52,255 nucleotides of DNA, taken from assembly GCA_964515215.1 (NCBI GenBank), contig CAZESL010000003.1, forward strand, positions 1-52,255, given 5' to 3'. This document shows, piece after piece, positions 1 to 8,700 of this stretch. The notes beneath the pieces are model-generated. The model ran no database searches and was not told the DNA's origin. It worked only from the letters and a program-made list of their open reading frames with translations. Position 1 is the first letter of the stretch; each line of letters opens with the position of its first letter. The DNA is from SIG588 sp964515215 (GTDB lineage Bacteria > Bacillota > Clostridia > Oscillospirales > Acutalibacteraceae). The position numbers were made by a program, and so were the translations under genes.

Positions 1-38
1 GCTGGAAGCGGCCCGGGAAGATAGGTAGGCGCCAACAC

Positions 39-72
39 AAAACTCCGCAGACAACAGTCTGCGGAGTTTTTT
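39..72 (+). terminator. Rho-independent terminator of an upstream gene
   Basis: A perfect 12-bp stem (41-52 with 57-68) and AACA loop end in a T run at 67-72. It closes a transcription unit entering from the left edge. No coding sequence is visible before it. Confidence 0.85.
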
Positions 73-170
73 CGTTTGTTCTGTGTTCCTTAAATCGTGG
101 CTGATCATCCATACATTTTGGATAAATATCCGAAATTTTCCGTACGTTGTGCGAGAAAACCGTTTTACGC

Positions 171-199
171 TTGACACACTCGACAACAGGCGTTAAAAT
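171..199 (+). promoter_or_regulatory. Sigma-A promoter of the phosphate transporter operon
   Basis: A TTGACA -35 (171-176) and TAAAAT -10 (194-199) are separated by 17 bp. It lies 37 bp before the pit start codon. The ribosome binding site AAGGAG sits at 224-229. Confidence 0.8.
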
Positions 200-235
200 G
201 TGAGTTAGTATGGTAAATTTGACAAGGAGTTTGGT

Positions 236-1291
236 ATGGATTCAATAGTACAATTTTGGAGTCAAATGACGGCGAATCCGTTGCTGTTTGTTGCCGTAAT
301 GTTGACACTCGGCGTTATACTGGTAAACGGCTGGACGGATGCTCCCAACGCGATCGCGACTTGTGTCGTCACGCGGTGTATGCCCCCGAAGGCGGCCATA
401 CTTATGGCGGCAGTTTTCAATTTTCTCGGTGTCTTTATAATGACCAAGATCAGTAACGAAGTCGCCGTGACGATTACGAGTATGGTGAATTTCGGCGACG
501 TCGAAGGCAAGACCGTAATTGTTGTGTTGTGTGCGGCAATGCTTGCGATCGTGATATGGGCAACACTGGCTTGGGTGTTTGGCATCCCCACCAGTGAGAG
601 TCACGCGCTGATAGCCGGTCTGACAGGCGGCGCTATGGCGCTTTGCGGTCTTGACGCCATCGTGTGGAGCCAGTGGTTGAAAGTGGTTTACGGCATTGTG
701 ATCTCTGTCGTTTTGGGCTTTGGCTTAGCTTGGGTGATCTGCAAACTGGTAACCCAATGTTTTTACAAGGCAAACAGACCGAAGACGGAACCCTTCTTCC
801 GCGGCGCGCAGATCGTTGGTGCGGCTTCCATGGCGTTTATGCACGGCGCGCAGGACGGACAGAAATTTATGGGTATTATTCTGCTTTGTGTGTTTACCTT
901 GCAAGGTACGGGCGCTGCCGCGTCCACGTTTGCCATTCCGACGTGGCTTATGATCCTTTGTTCGATCGTCATGGGTATCGGTACGGCTATGGGCGGTAAA
1001 AAGATCATCAAATCCGTCGGTATGGATATGGTGAAACTCGAAAAGTATCAAGGGTTCTCGGCCGACATTGCGTCGTCGCTTTCTCTGGTATTCTGTTCGG
1101 TGTTCGGCTTGCCCGTCTCCACTACTCACGTAAAAACTACGTCTATTATGGGTGTCGGCGCCGTAAAGCGGGTTTCCGCGATCAACTTCGGCGTGGTAAA
1201 GGAAATGGTACTCACGTGGATACTGACCTTCCCCGGTTGCGGACTTCTCGCTTTCCTGGTGACCAAACTGTTCTTGTTGATTTTTATTTAA
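236..1291 (+). CDS. pit: PiT-family inorganic phosphate transporter
   Basis: This 351-residue membrane protein imports phosphate by cation symport across the cytoplasmic membrane. The PiT family signature occurs twice, as expected from its internal duplication: GWTDAPNAIAT near residue 32 with PPKAAILMA after it, and FMHGAQDGQKFMGI followed by PVSTTHVKTTSIMGVGAV in the second half. Hydrophobic segments run throughout, with a soluble loop rich in charged residues (near 180-190) between the halves. Start ATG 236 is preceded by AAGGAG at 7-nt spacing. The next gene, a DUF47/PhoU-like protein, follows after 18 nt, which is the classical pit-DUF47 pairing. Family assignment is secure. The coupling ion cannot be read from the sequence. 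Confidence 0.93.
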   Translation: MDSIVQFWSQMTANPLLFVAVMLTLGVILVNGWTDAPNAIATCVVTRCMPPKAAILMAAVFNFLGVFIMTKISNEVAVTITSMVNFGDVEGKTVIVVLCAAMLAIVIWATLAWVFGIPTSESHALIAGLTGGAMALCGLDAIVWSQWLKVVYGIVISVVLGFGLAWVICKLVTQCFYKANRPKTEPFFRGAQIVGAASMAFMHGAQDGQKFMGIILLCVFTLQGTGAAASTFAIPTWLMILCSIVMGIGTAMGGKKIIKSVGMDMVKLEKYQGFSADIASSLSLVFCSVFGLPVSTTHVKTTSIMGVGAVKRVSAINFGVVKEMVLTWILTFPGCGLLAFLVTKLFLLIFI

Positions 1292-1309
1292 CCGAAAGGA
1301 ATGTTGAAA

Positions 1310-1930
1310 ATGGCTAAAGGTGATAAATTCTATTTTGAAAACTTCATCGCGTGTGCCGAACTCGCGAAGCAGGCAGCTGTCTATCTGGTCAAGTGTCTGG
1401 AAAACTACGCTCCCGAGAACATTGAGACGATGCTCAAGGAAATGCACGAGATCGAGCACAGTGCCGATGTCAAGAAACACGAAATGAATGAGGCGCTGGC
1501 AAAGGCGTTCGTTACGCCCGTTGACCGTGAGGATCTGGCGATGCTCAGTCAGACGCTGGATCAGGTACCGGACAAGATCGAAGAGATCTTGCAGAAGTTC
1601 TATATTTACAATATCAAATCGATGGATCTTGATATCATCGAATTTGCCAAGAAGATCGTCCATTCCTGCGAACTGCTGTGCGAGTTGATGACGGAATTCG
1701 AGAACTTCAAGCGGTCCAAGAAGATCAAGTCGATGATCATCACCCTCAACGATGTCGAGGAAGAATGTGACCAGCTGTATCTCACGTCGATGCGTAAGAT
1801 CTCCAAGAACCCCGCGGATGCCTATACGGCGATCTCGTATTGCAAGATCTACGACTGCTTTGAAGCCTGCGCGGACGCTTGCGAACACGTCAGCGAATGC
1901 ATCGGCACGGTTATCATGAAAAATACCTGA
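1310..1930 (+). CDS. DUF47 family (PhoU-like) phosphate transport regulator
   Basis: This all-helical 206-residue protein is of the DUF47/YkaA type, distantly related to PhoU. It partners PiT transporters and probably modulates their activity. Visible family features are an N-terminal FYFENF segment, EMHEIEHSADVKKHE near residues 44-58 and the TPVDREDLAMLSQTLD helix, which carry the acidic/His metal-binding positions of the family. I chose ATG 1310 over ATG 1301. The ribosome binding site AAAGGA (1295-1300) abuts 1301 with no gap but lies 9 nt before 1310. The gene is cotranscribed with pit and followed by a strong terminator. Function is inferred from family and context. Confidence 0.88.
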   Translation: MAKGDKFYFENFIACAELAKQAAVYLVKCLENYAPENIETMLKEMHEIEHSADVKKHEMNEALAKAFVTPVDREDLAMLSQTLDQVPDKIEEILQKFYIYNIKSMDLDIIEFAKKIVHSCELLCELMTEFENFKRSKKIKSMIITLNDVEEECDQLYLTSMRKISKNPADAYTAISYCKIYDCFEACADACEHVSECIGTVIMKNT

Positions 1931-1942
1931 TCGAAGAGTAAT

Positions 1943-1979
1943 AAAAAATCTCCTTGTTCCTGAAACAAGGAGATTTTTT
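1943..1979 (+). terminator. Terminator of the pit operon
   Basis: A 16-bp perfect stem (1943-1958 with 1964-1979) with loop CCTGA ends in six T. The arm core AATCTCCTTGTT recurs almost exactly in the hairpin at 3961-4013. Confidence 0.92.
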
Positions 1980-2172
1980 GCGTTTTGAGCGAGAAGGGGG
2001 GCGTGGCATCTGCTTGGAGGTTGATTACTTACCCTAAACGGCAGGAATCGTTCGAAGAACGGAGGCTCGGGTCAGAACCTCGCGCCGCGTACAAGACCAA
2101 TTTTTGACGGATGAGCGAAGCTTGTTACCCTCTGCGGTTGTAACAATAATACAAAAGGTAATAACCCTTTAT

Positions 2173-2244
2173 ATGAAAGCAACTGGAATAGTTCGTAGAA
2201 TCGAGGCTCGTATTACAATGGCATACATAACAAAAACGAGGTGA
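2173..2244 (+). pseudogene. Remnant of a SpoVT/AbrB-type regulator gene, copy 1
   Basis: The reading frame begins MKATGIVRRI, the invariant start of SpoVT/AbrB-type DNA-binding proteins. It then loses similarity (EARITMAY) and stops after 23 codons, running into the terminator of the minus-strand gene. A sister remnant lies at 4024. Between 1980 and 2172 I see no gene, RNA or clear signal. The two copies bracket the XRE-ADP-ribosylglycohydrolase gene, which suggests a duplication or insertion here. Confidence 0.6.
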
Positions 2245-2260
2245 AATTCACCTCGTTTTT
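2232..2260 (-). terminator. Terminator of the XRE-ADP-ribosylglycohydrolase gene
   Basis: A 12-bp stem (2232-2243 with 2249-2260) is flanked by five A on the left and five T on the right, so it can act on both strands. It lies 12 nt beyond the stop codon of the minus-strand gene. Confidence 0.85.
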
Positions 2261-2272
2261 GCAAATATACCA

Positions 2273-3844
2273 TTATTTAATATGTTCCAAAGTAAGCTTT
2301 ACTCTATCGCTTATTTTAACGGTATCAATACCGAAAATGGATGTGTGCAATGTGTCATTGATCGGTTTTGTCCAATATTCGGGGATGGATTCTATTCCGT
2401 TGGCCATACCGAGAACAGAACCAACGGTAGCGCCGTTACAATCCGTATCAAAACCGGCCTCTACCGACATACAGATCGATTTGCCGTAATCGCCCCCACC
2501 GTAGAGTAAAGATGCCGCTACGATCATTGCGTTGGAAATGGTGTGGCACCAGTCGTGCGCGCTGTGCTCGTTGTATTTTTTATGAATGGCCTTAAAACAT
2601 ACGCTTTGAGAAACGCCGTTTTCAAATCCGTCCACTACAGACAGAATCTCTTTGTATAATCTGGAGGTATGCGGAATTTCCGCAAGGCCGCCGAGTATAA
2701 TATCTTTGATATTGTCAGTTTCTGCCGCAACGGATAGCATTGCCGCCACAAATATTTCACCGTAGATTCCGTTCTTTGTGTGCGAGATCGAGGCGTCGCG
2801 CCAAGCCATTTCGGCAGCAAGTTCGGGATCGCCCGGGTTGATATATCCAAAATAGTCGGCTCGAATCTGTGCGCCGATCCATTCGCGGTAAGGGTTCTTG
2901 TAAACAGCAGAAGCAGGTGGTTCATATCCTTTTACAAAATTGCAAAAAGCAACTCTCTCGGCAGTACAATAGGCATCTTTGGGTTGATAAGCGAGCCATG
3001 CGCGTGAAACATCAAAAGGAGTAAAATCGCGGCCGTATTTTTCTATGACTTCCTGATAAAGAACGGTATAGTTGGTATCGTCGTCTTCCGGCATACCGTC
3101 AACGGCGTCGGCATAACATCGGCTTGCAAAAGGAAATTTATATTTATTGAGAATCTCATCATTCAAATCGCTGTGAAGAATATATCTGTGCATAGGATAG
3201 TTTCCGGTTTCCTTCAGAAAAGGAATCAACTCATCGGTACGAATTCCCTCTACAGTCTTACCGAGCAGACATCCGCAAATTCTACCCATCCATGCACCGC
3301 GAATCTTGCTTTCCGAATTTGTGACAGCATTTTTCTCATAAGGATAGGACTTTCTCAAATTTTTTATAGATTCAAGGTCGGATGGCTCAATATATGGATA
3401 CCCTTCTTTTTGCTTTGCATTTGCTACGATTTCAAAAAGAACGTCGCCGAAATTTTTCTTCTTTTCGTCTTTGGGCAATCTTGAAACGGCTAAAAAAACA
3501 TCTTTATAGGATTCGATATCTAAACCCTCTTCTATGGATTGCTGATATTCCGTCATTAAATTGGAAGAATAGAATTCCCAGTCGTGAATATTGGTATATT
3601 GCGGCTTTATCTGATTCGTGCCCTTCATTTCTTCCACAATGCGGTTGTCGTTCCCCAAAATTAACGCATCAAGCGAAACACCAAAATGCTTGGAAATTTT
3701 TATAATTTTGCTTAGTTCGGGAACAGAATCCCCATTTTCCCATTTTTGTACCGATTGCTGGGAGACCCCAAACAGTGTTGCGAACTGCTCTTGAGATAGA
3801 TTGCTATCCGTTCTTAATTTATTTATTGCATTACCTAAAGTCAT
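2273..3844 (-). CDS. XRE regulator fused to an ADP-ribosylglycohydrolase domain
   Basis: This is a 523-residue two-domain protein. Residues 1-66 form a Cro/C1-type helix-turn-helix (LSQEQFATLFGVSQQSVQKW recognition region). After a charged linker (about 67-160), residues 165-520 form an ADP-ribosylglycohydrolase domain. That family removes ADP-ribose from protein, nucleic acid or small-molecule acceptors using two metal ions. Its acidic metal-binding motifs are present: EDDDTNYT (D254-D256, T257) and GFDTDCNGATVG (D466, D468). GRICGCLLGKTVEGI near residue 180 is also typical. The start is supported by AGGAGG 7 nt upstream. The gene is monocistronic, AT-richer than its neighbours, and has its own promoter, a likely operator and a terminator. 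The substrate is unknown. A self-regulating sensor or de-ADP-ribosylation role is inference. Confidence 0.87.
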   Translation of the reverse strand: MTLGNAINKLRTDSNLSQEQFATLFGVSQQSVQKWENGDSVPELSKIIKISKHFGVSLDALILGNDNRIVEEMKGTNQIKPQYTNIHDWEFYSSNLMTEYQQSIEEGLDIESYKDVFLAVSRLPKDEKKKNFGDVLFEIVANAKQKEGYPYIEPSDLESIKNLRKSYPYEKNAVTNSESKIRGAWMGRICGCLLGKTVEGIRTDELIPFLKETGNYPMHRYILHSDLNDEILNKYKFPFASRCYADAVDGMPEDDDTNYTVLYQEVIEKYGRDFTPFDVSRAWLAYQPKDAYCTAERVAFCNFVKGYEPPASAVYKNPYREWIGAQIRADYFGYINPGDPELAAEMAWRDASISHTKNGIYGEIFVAAMLSVAAETDNIKDIILGGLAEIPHTSRLYKEILSVVDGFENGVSQSVCFKAIHKKYNEHSAHDWCHTISNAMIVAASLLYGGGDYGKSICMSVEAGFDTDCNGATVGSVLGMANGIESIPEYWTKPINDTLHTSIFGIDTVKISDRVKLTLEHIK

Positions 3845-3857
3845 AACACATCCTCCT

Positions 3858-3882
3858 TTTCTTCATTTTACTTATGAAGAAA
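3858..3882. promoter_or_regulatory. Inverted repeat over the -10 element: candidate operator
   Basis: A perfect 9-bp inverted repeat, TTTCTTCAT-N7-ATGAAGAAA, spans the -10 box (3865-3870) of the minus-strand promoter. Its position would block RNA polymerase. The obvious candidate ligand is the helix-turn-helix of the gene it precedes, but this is inference. Confidence 0.55.
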
Positions 3883-3893
3883 TAAAAATGCAA
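3865..3893 (-). promoter_or_regulatory. Promoter of the XRE-ADP-ribosylglycohydrolase gene
   Basis: Read on the minus strand, TTGCAT (3893-3888) and TAAAAT (3870-3865) are 17 bp apart. Transcription would start just before the ribosome binding site AGGAGG, giving a very short leader. Confidence 0.65.
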
Positions 3894-3960
3894 TAAACTG
3901 CAAATAGTATTTTTTACAACTGGCGGTTGTTGATGAGAATGACTTCTTTTGCGCAGTATA

Positions 3961-4013
3961 AATCTCCTTGTTTTACAGATACTAACAGTACAATTTTGTA
4001 AAGCAAGGAGATT
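3961..4013 (+). promoter_or_regulatory. Long hairpin hiding the ribosome binding site of the second AbrB-like remnant
   Basis: A 17-bp stem pairs 3961-3977 with 3997-4013 (one G-U pair) around a 19-nt loop. Its 3' arm contains AAGGAG (4005-4010), the only ribosome binding site before ATG 4024. No T run follows, so it is not a simple terminator. Its arm shares AATCTCCTTGTT with the pit terminator. It may be a relic of a translational control element or a recombination scar. Confidence 0.45.
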
Positions 4014-4023
4014 ATTATATATT

Positions 4024-4110
4024 ATGAAAGCAACAGGTATAGTTCGTAGAATTGATGACCTTGGGCGTGTGGTTCTTTTCGTGAGAAACCCGTTATCCAT
4101 TCGCATACAT
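4024..4110 (+). pseudogene. Remnant of a SpoVT/AbrB-type regulator gene, copy 2
   Basis: The frame opens with MKATGIVRRIDDLGRVV (4024-4074), the diagnostic N-terminus of SpoVT/AbrB swapped-hairpin DNA-binding proteins. It then diverges into LFVRNPLSIRIHTK, where intact members continue IPKEIR. The frame stays open through a terminator and into the downstream MFS gene, so the similarity ends abruptly although no stop intervenes. I regard it as a truncated gene and not as the N-terminus of the transporter, because the transporter has its own promoter, ribosome binding site and start at 4195. Confidence 0.6.
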
Positions 4111-4117
4111 ACCAAAG

Positions 4118-4151
4118 CGGCGGAGTGGTCTCACTCCGCCGTTGCTTTTTT
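4118..4151 (+). terminator. Terminator upstream of the MFS gene
   Basis: A 10-bp GC-rich stem (4118-4127 with 4132-4141) and GTCT loop are followed by TTGCTTTTTT. It separates the AbrB-like remnant from the transporter gene. Confidence 0.85.
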
Positions 4152-4170
4152 CGTGTGTTCGGTGTATAAT
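4142..4170 (+). promoter_or_regulatory. Promoter of the MFS transporter gene
   Basis: TTGCTT (4142-4147) and a perfect TATAAT (4165-4170) are 17 bp apart. The -35 box overlaps the T tract of the preceding terminator. The start codon lies 24 nt beyond the -10. Confidence 0.6.
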
Positions 4171-4194
4171 CGTTTTATCAAAGGGAGTGATCAA

Positions 4195-5505
4195 ATGAAG
4201 ACTTCAAAATATCCCCGTGCGTTTTGGCCGACGTTGGTCGTCTTCAGTCTGGTCGGGCAGATCGCATGGGTGGTGGAGAATATGTACTTAAACGTGTTCA
4301 TCTACCGTATGTTCAACGCATCCGCTGAGGCGATCTCGGTGATGGTGGCGGCGTCCGCCGTGGCGGCGACGCTGACCACCGTGCTTATCGGCGCCCTGTC
4401 GGACAAACTCGGGCGGCGCAAACTCTTCATCTGCGGCGGATACATACTGTGGGGCGTGTCCATTATGGCGTTTGCCTTGTTGCGGTTGGACGTGCTGGAA
4501 CCGATGCTGCCTGCCACCGTTTCGGCGGCGACGGCGGGGGTGTCGCTCACCATTCTGCTCGACTGCGTGATGACCTTTTTCGGCTCGTCTGCCAACGACG
4601 CCGCGTTCAACGCGTGGCTGACCGACGCGACCGATGAGGCAGGGCGCGGTGCGGCGGAAGGGATCAATGCCATGATGCCGCTGGTGGCGATCTTGGCGGT
4701 GTTCGGCGGGTTCATGGCGTTTGACCTGTCACTTCCCGCCAGTTGGACGGCGATCTTCCTCATCATTGGTGCGGCGGTACTGTTGATCGGCGTGCTGGGG
4801 CTGTTTTTGATGCGGGAGACGGCGGTGAAACGCCCCGAAAATGCGCGGTATTTCGCCAATATCGTGTATGGGTTTCGCCCGTCGGTGGTGCGTGAAAACG
4901 CGCCGCTCTACGTGACGTTGCTCGCCTTTGCGGTGTTTGGCATTTCCATCCAGATCTTTATGCCGTATCTGATCTTGTACTACAACGTGACGTTAGGGCT
5001 GGAAAATTACGTCTTTATTATGGCACCTGCCGTGATCTTGGCGTCGGTGTTCACCGCCGTGTACGGACGCGTGTATGACCGCGTCGGGTTTGTGCGTGCG
5101 CTTCTCCCCGCGATGGGGATGCTGTGCGCGGGATACGTGATACTGTTCGTCTTTACACAAACGGCACTCGTGTTCGTCGGCTCGTTGCTGATGATGTGCG
5201 GGTATTTGAGTGGTGCGGCGGTGTTTGGCGCGATGATCCGCGACTGCACGCCCAGAGGCAAGGCGGGGATGTTCCAAGGGCTTCGCATCGTGGGGCAGGT
5301 GCTGATTCCCGGTGTGGTGGGGCCTGCCGTCGGTGCCGCCGTGCTGAAAAATGCCGCCACCGTGTTGAACGATGACGGTACCACCTCGTTCGTGCCGAAC
5401 AACACCATCTTTTTGGCGGCACTGATCGCCGCGGTGGTGGTGTTGCCGCTGATTCCTCTAATAGGAAGGAGAAAACATAAAAATTCTGTGGGGGCGCAGC
5501 GGTGA
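4195..5505 (+). CDS. Major facilitator superfamily transporter
   Basis: This 436-residue protein has about twelve hydrophobic segments. The MFS loop 2-3 motif is visible (IGALSDKLGRRKLFICGG near residues 64-81), and a related stretch recurs in the second half (YGRVYDRVGFVRALLP). An ANDAAFNAWLTD segment in the fourth to fifth helix resembles sugar or glycoside-type MFS carriers, but the substrate cannot be assigned. The start at 4195 follows AAAGGGAG at good spacing. An in-frame upstream extension to 4024 encodes a foreign AbrB-like leader and is probably not translated as part of the carrier. The gene is monocistronic. No plus-strand terminator is obvious before the tracrRNA locus. Confidence 0.85.
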   Translation: MKTSKYPRAFWPTLVVFSLVGQIAWVVENMYLNVFIYRMFNASAEAISVMVAASAVAATLTTVLIGALSDKLGRRKLFICGGYILWGVSIMAFALLRLDVLEPMLPATVSAATAGVSLTILLDCVMTFFGSSANDAAFNAWLTDATDEAGRGAAEGINAMMPLVAILAVFGGFMAFDLSLPASWTAIFLIIGAAVLLIGVLGLFLMRETAVKRPENARYFANIVYGFRPSVVRENAPLYVTLLAFAVFGISIQIFMPYLILYYNVTLGLENYVFIMAPAVILASVFTAVYGRVYDRVGFVRALLPAMGMLCAGYVILFVFTQTALVFVGSLLMMCGYLSGAAVFGAMIRDCTPRGKAGMFQGLRIVGQVLIPGVVGPAVGAAVLKNAATVLNDDGTTSFVPNNTIFLAALIAAVVVLPLIPLIGRRKHKNSVGAQR

Positions 5506-5543
5506 GTCCGTTTTATTGTACAAAGGGTGCTGTATAATGATAA

Positions 5544-5658
5544 TAAAAAAGACCTGCCGGAGCAGGTCTTGGTCTCACACACTGTGAGGTCGCAAAGCGA
5601 CGGGTTGAATAAATTTTTATTTGAACGTGTAGTGTAATCTCATAAGGTAGATGAGATC
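5544..5658 (-). ncRNA. tracrRNA of the type II-A CRISPR system
   Basis: On the minus strand, 5650-5619 is an anti-repeat to the CRISPR repeat. A long upper stem (pairing to GTAGTGTAAT..CATAAGGTAG with one mismatch), a small bulge and a 5-bp TTTGA lower stem give the usual stem-bulge-stem duplex that Cas9 and RNase III recognise. Downstream hairpins follow in order: GTCGC/GCGAC (5589-5601, nexus-like), CTCACA/TGTGAG (5574-5588), and the terminator stem AAGACCTGC/GCAGGTCTT (5549-5570) with a U run. It lies directly upstream of cas9 and diverges from it, as in Streptococcus pyogenes. The 5' end near 5658 is inferred from its promoter. Confidence 0.93.
5545..5570 (-). terminator. tracrRNA terminator
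   Basis: A 9-bp stem (5549-5557 with 5562-5570, loop CGGA) is followed on the minus strand by a U run (5550-5545). It forms the last hairpin of the tracrRNA. No T run follows on the plus strand, so it should not stop the MFS transcript. Confidence 0.88.
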
Positions 5659-5664
5659 ATCTTC

Positions 5665-5692
5665 ATTATAGCACAGAAAAATCAAATGTCAA
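5665..5692 (-). promoter_or_regulatory. tracrRNA promoter
   Basis: On the minus strand a perfect TTGACA (5692-5687) and perfect TATAAT (5670-5665) are 16 bp apart. Transcription would start around 5658, just before the anti-repeat. The promoter lies within 45 bp of the cas9 start codon. Confidence 0.88.
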
Positions 5693-5709
5693 TAGATGGA
5701 GGGAAAATA

Positions 5710-8700
5710 ATGGAAAAAGAGCGTGAGTATTACATTGGACTGGATGTCGGCACCGATTCGGTCGGTTGGGCAGCCACGGATACCCGCTACAATCTTTTGA
5801 AATTTAAGGGGAATGCGCAATGGGGTATCCGTCTGCTTGATGAGAGCCAAACTGCAGAGGAGCGCCGTGCTTTTCGTACGGCGCGACGCAGAACGCAGCG
5901 CAATAAATTCCGCTTGCAGTGTCTGGAGATGCTGTTCAGCGAAGCGATTGCAGAAAAAGACATTGCCTTTTTTCAACGGTTGCACGACAGCAATCTGTGG
6001 AAAGAGGACAAATCGGTAAAAGGCAAGTTTTCCTTGTTCAATGATGTGAATTTTACGGATAAGGATTACTATAAACAGTATCCTACCATCTACCATTTGC
6101 GCAGAGCGTTGCTTGAGGGTGACGAAGCATTTGACGTGCGCCTTGTGTTTCTTGCAGTCAGTCATATTGTTAAAAACCGTGGACATTTTCTGTTCGATTC
6201 CGAAGCACTCGGGCAGGACGGGACCCCATCTTTCCAAGAGGTCTGGGATGAATTGACCGTATACGTGGAGGAGGCGTGCGGCATTCGCCTGGAATGCACC
6301 CAAGCCGACGCGCTCGGCGGCTTGCTCAAAAACAAAAGGCTGACTGTTACTGCCAAAAAAGCCGCGCTGGCATCGCTGTTTTCCGTAGGGAAAAAGGACG
6401 AACCGAGCAATGCGATCCTGACGCTGCTGGCAGGCGGAACGGCATCGGCGGCAGCACTGTTTTCGGATGAGGCCTTGAAGGATTCGGAAGCGGCAAAGGT
6501 TTCCTTTTCAAGTGGGTACGATGAAAAAGCGGCGACATATGAAGCGGTTTACGGAGAGCGTTTTGGGCTGCTTGAACGGATCAAAGCCGTATACGATTGG
6601 GCGTTGCTGGCGGATATTTTGAACGATCACCGATATATCTCCTACGCCAAATGTGACGTTTACGAAAAACACAGAAGTGATTTGGCTCTGCTGAAGGCGT
6701 TTGTGAAAAAATACCTTCCCGCCAAATACAAAACCGTCTTCTGCGAGAATAAAAAGGACTTGTGCAATTATCTCTCCTATTCCGGCCATTGTAAAAAGGG
6801 AGGGGTCGAGAAGAAATGCCGACAGCCGGATCTTATTGACTTTTTGAAAAAACTGCTTCCGAAGGAGTGCCCTGATGAACGCTATCGTACGATGTACGCG
6901 GACATTGAAGCGGGGATCTTTCTGCCGAAGATCACAAGCAAGGATAACGCGGTAATTCCTATGCAGGTCAACAAGGCGGAGTTGATCGCCATTCTGGAAA
7001 AAGCCGCCGATTATCTTCCCTTCCTCGCCGCGTGTGATGGAAACGGAAAATCCGTATCCGAAAAAATTATCGATATCTTTTCCTTTAGGATCCCGTACTA
7101 CGTCGGTCCGTTGAACAGACACAGTCCCTATGCGTGGGTGGAACGCACGGAAGGCACGATCTATCCGTGGAATTTCCACGAAGTGGTGGACGTGGATACC
7201 AGCGCAGAACGCTTTATTGAAAATCTTACCGGCAAATGCACGTATTTGTTCGGTGCGGACGTTTTGCCGAAGCAGTCGCTCTTGTACAGTAAGTTTGCCG
7301 TATTGAACGAACTGAATAACCTGAAAATTGACGGACAAAGCATCACCGTTGAGTTGAAGCAAAAAATATATACCGATCTGTTCGAGCGTAACAAAAAGGT
7401 TACGATGGCGCGGTTGCGGAAGTTTTTGAATTCTTTGGGTATTGACGGCGAGATCACCGGCATTGACGGAGATTTCAAAAACGCACTGCGATCGCATCGT
7501 GATTTTGCAGATATGGGCCTCAGCGAAGCGCTGATCGAAGAGGCGATCAAGATCATCACCATTTTCGGTGACGATACGGTTCTGTTAAAAAAGCGGTTGC
7601 GCGCGTTGCTTGGCGACGTATGCTCGAATGACGATATTGCACGCATCAGCAAGTTGAAATATAACGGCTGGGGGCGGCTGTCTCGCGAATTTTTGTGTGG
7701 AGTGGAAGCAATGTCTGTCGAAACCGGTGAGGTTAACAATATCATCGGTTTTCTCTGGGACACCAACGACAATCTGATGCAGTTGTTGAGCAATAACTAC
7801 GGTTTTTGGAATGCCATCGACGAGGCGAACGGCGAACGGCAGTTTACCTCCCTGAAACGGGAAGTGGAAGAACTGTACGTTTCGCCGAAGGTCAAGCGCC
7901 CGATCTATCAGGCGATGCGTATCGTGGAAGAATTGGTAAAAGTCAACGGATGCGCTCCCAAAAAGATCTTCGTGGAGGTTGCACGGGGAGAGGAAGAAAA
8001 GAAGCGTACCGTTTCGCGTAAAAAGCGTCTTTTGGATTTGTATAAGGCTTGTAAAAAGGATAACGAAGAACTGTATGCCGCGTTGGAAAACACCGAGGAA
8101 AACGAATTCCGCCGTGACGCACTGTACCTCTACTATACGCAGTTTGGTCGGTGTATGTATACGGGCAAGGTGATTCCTCTCGAGGAGATCTACAACCGCA
8201 ATCTGTACGATATCGACCACATTTTCCCTCGCTCCAAGGTCAAGGACGACAGCTTGGACAATCGTGTACTGGTTACGAAAACGGTCAACGCAGATAAGGA
8301 TAATGCATATCCGATCGCGCAGGCTGTTCGCGATGAGCGCATCGACTTCTGGAGAATGCTTTTGGATAGAGGACTTATCAGCCAAAAGAAGTTTGAACGG
8401 CTTACACGCAGTACGCCGCTCAGCGACGAGGAGCTGTCCTCCTTCATCAACCGTCAGCTGGTGGAAACGCGCCAATCCACGAAGGCGATCGCACAGCTTT
8501 TGAAAAAACGGTACGACGACACGGAGGTCGTTTACGTAAAAGCGGGGTTGGTGTCGGAATTCCGCGAAAAGAACGAGTTTGTCAAATGTCGTGAGGTGAA
8601 CGATCTTCACCACGCGAAGGATGCGTATCTCAACATTGTGGTGGGTAACGTGTATAACACGCGCTTCAATCACAACAAAGCCGCGTTTATCGCCAATCTG

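Noticed and set aside
2000..2130. Possible tRNA-like or small RNA segment after the pit terminator
   Set aside because: I could not fold a cloverleaf or find a T-loop consensus, and no promoter was convincing.
5516..5538. TATAAT at 5533 as a cas9 promoter
   Set aside because: The only nearby -35-like box (TTGTAC) is 11 bp away, too close. I leave the cas9 promoter unassigned.
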